The translations under genes and the position numbers were made by a program. Below the pieces are notes generated by a model. The model had not been told where the DNA came from. It was given only the letters and a program-made list of their open reading frames with translations, and made no database searches. This document shows positions 63,419-64,000 of a DNA stretch of 64,000 nt, piece by piece; the first letter of the stretch is position 1; each line of letters starts with the position of its first letter. The DNA comes from Litoreibacter roseus (GTDB taxonomy: Bacteria > Pseudomonadota > Alphaproteobacteria > Rhodobacterales > Rhodobacteraceae), in the NCBI RefSeq assembly GCF_009811795.1, contig NZ_BLJE01000006.1, forward strand, positions 62,001 to 126,000, given 5' to 3'.

Positions 63419-64000
63419 CTAACTGAGCGTTTCCAGCCGTTTGTAAAGCGTCTCAATCCCGTCCGTGTCAATGTTTGCAAAGGCAATGCGCAAGGTGGCT
63501 GGCCCCGTTGGATCATCGGGGGGCACGAACATCGTTCCCGGCAGGCACAAAACGCCGATGTCACGGACCATGCGTTGCGCCAATAGGTTGGACGCTTGCG
63601 CGAATGGATGTCGCATATAGGCGAAGTATGCGCCGCAGCCATGAAGATGCCAGCCGCGCTCGGTCAAAGCTGGAAACCCGCTTGTGATCGCGTCGCGGCG
63701 GTTCAGGATTTCAGTGCGCTGCTCTGCCACCCATGGCCCAAGATTTTGCATACCCCAAAGCGCTGCCCGTTGGCCCAGCTGGTTTGGACAGATAGTGACA
63801 GTGTCCAGAAACTTTTCGGCCTCCGCCAGCAGGTTCGGGGACGCGATCAAAGCACCAACCCGATGACCGGTCAGGCGGTAGGTCTTCGAGAAGGAATAGA
63901 GGTGGATCAGCGTATCGTCCCAATCGTCTTGGAACAGCGTGTGTGGTGCGCCGTCCCGGCTGTCGAAATCCCGGTAGGTTTCGTCCACGATCAGGGCGAT
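63419..64000 (-). CDS. Class I/II aminotransferase (5' part beyond window)
   Basis: The C-terminal 193 residues of a fold-type-I PLP aminotransferase. The cofactor-site aspartate lies in LIVDETYRDF and the Schiff-base lysine in LYSFSKTYRLTGHRVGALIA; MLRIAFANID-type wording (TLRIAFANIDTDGIETLYKR) closes the domain. The gene continues past the right edge. Aspartate- or aromatic-amino-acid-type activity is likely. It is upstream of ppiD/trpE on the same strand, 73 bases away. Confidence 0.9.
   Translation of the reverse strand: MALIVDETYRDFDSRDGAPHTLFQDDWDDTLIHLYSFSKTYRLTGHRVGALIASPNLLAEAEKFLDTVTICPNQLGQRAALWGMQNLGPWVAEQRTEILNRRDAITSGFPALTERGWHLHGCGAYFAYMRHPFAQASNLLAQRMVRDIGVLCLPGTMFVPPDDPTGPATLRIAFANIDTDGIETLYKRLETLS

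Noticed and set aside
1-64000. CRISPR arrays, rRNA genes, complete prophage or GTA capsid cluster
   Set aside because: No direct-repeat arrays, ribosomal RNA signatures or capsid/terminase/tail genes were seen; only the endolysin/holin pair is phage-like.

Overview
The window reads as chromosomal DNA of a marine Rhodobacterales (Roseobacter-type) alphaproteobacterium. It is GC-rich and almost fully coding. Supporting gene sets are the order frr-uppS-cdsA-dxr-rseP-bamA-skp-fabZ-lpxA-lpxI-lpxB, a trpE/yibQ/trpGDC-moaC-moeA-lexA block, an IalB-family protein, a gene-transfer-agent-type endolysin/holin pair, a lexA SOS box of the alphaproteobacterial GTTC-N7-GTTC type, and many ATGA/TGATG start-stop overlaps. 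The genus cannot be named from sequence alone.

Layout. 1-5650 (minus): a peptide-type ABC importer (binding protein, two enlarged permeases, and a 120-residue membrane-anchored protein wedged between the permeases) preceded by an AraC regulator. 5741-7487: divergent miaA and pyrH. 7672-17886: accessory stretch separating pyrH from frr, with a TetR regulator and its exported target candidate, an IS110-family element, a five-gene minus-strand operon of exported or membrane proteins with a divergent LysR regulator, a small glycine-rich protein and a B12-binding radical SAM enzyme. 18005-29469: envelope biogenesis run from ribosome recycling through undecaprenyl-PP, CDP-DAG, MEP-pathway isoprenoid, BamA/Skp and lipid A enzymes. 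29452-33820: YbaK-type deacylase, glnE, a small conserved gene and an IalB protein. 33821-34338: a gene-poor gap with two minus-strand intrinsic terminators, hinting at unannotated small RNAs. 34339-42882: HerA-like ATPase, mazG, M20 amidohydrolase, flavin reductase, class-III aminotransferase, two tandem ureohydrolases and a PlsC-like acyltransferase. 42887-47285: murI, argC, ccmE, the endolysin/holin pair and an enoyl-CoA hydratase. 47270-53056: alternative oxidase, gltA, gltX and comEC. 53040-64000: lexA, moeA, moaC, trpC, trpD, trpG, a divergent YibQ-type gene, trpE, a PpiD-like foldase and the end of an aminotransferase.

Main points for follow-up: the LysR-linked exported five-gene operon at 10582-15552, which matches no system I recognise; the structured non-coding flanks of the IS110 element, where its bridge RNA should lie; the double-terminator gap at 33.9-34.2 kb; a small Gly-rich gene beside a radical SAM enzyme; a glutamate racemase whose second catalytic cysteine is serine; and an alternative oxidase beside citrate synthase. 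Everything was read by eye; no database search or folding program was run.
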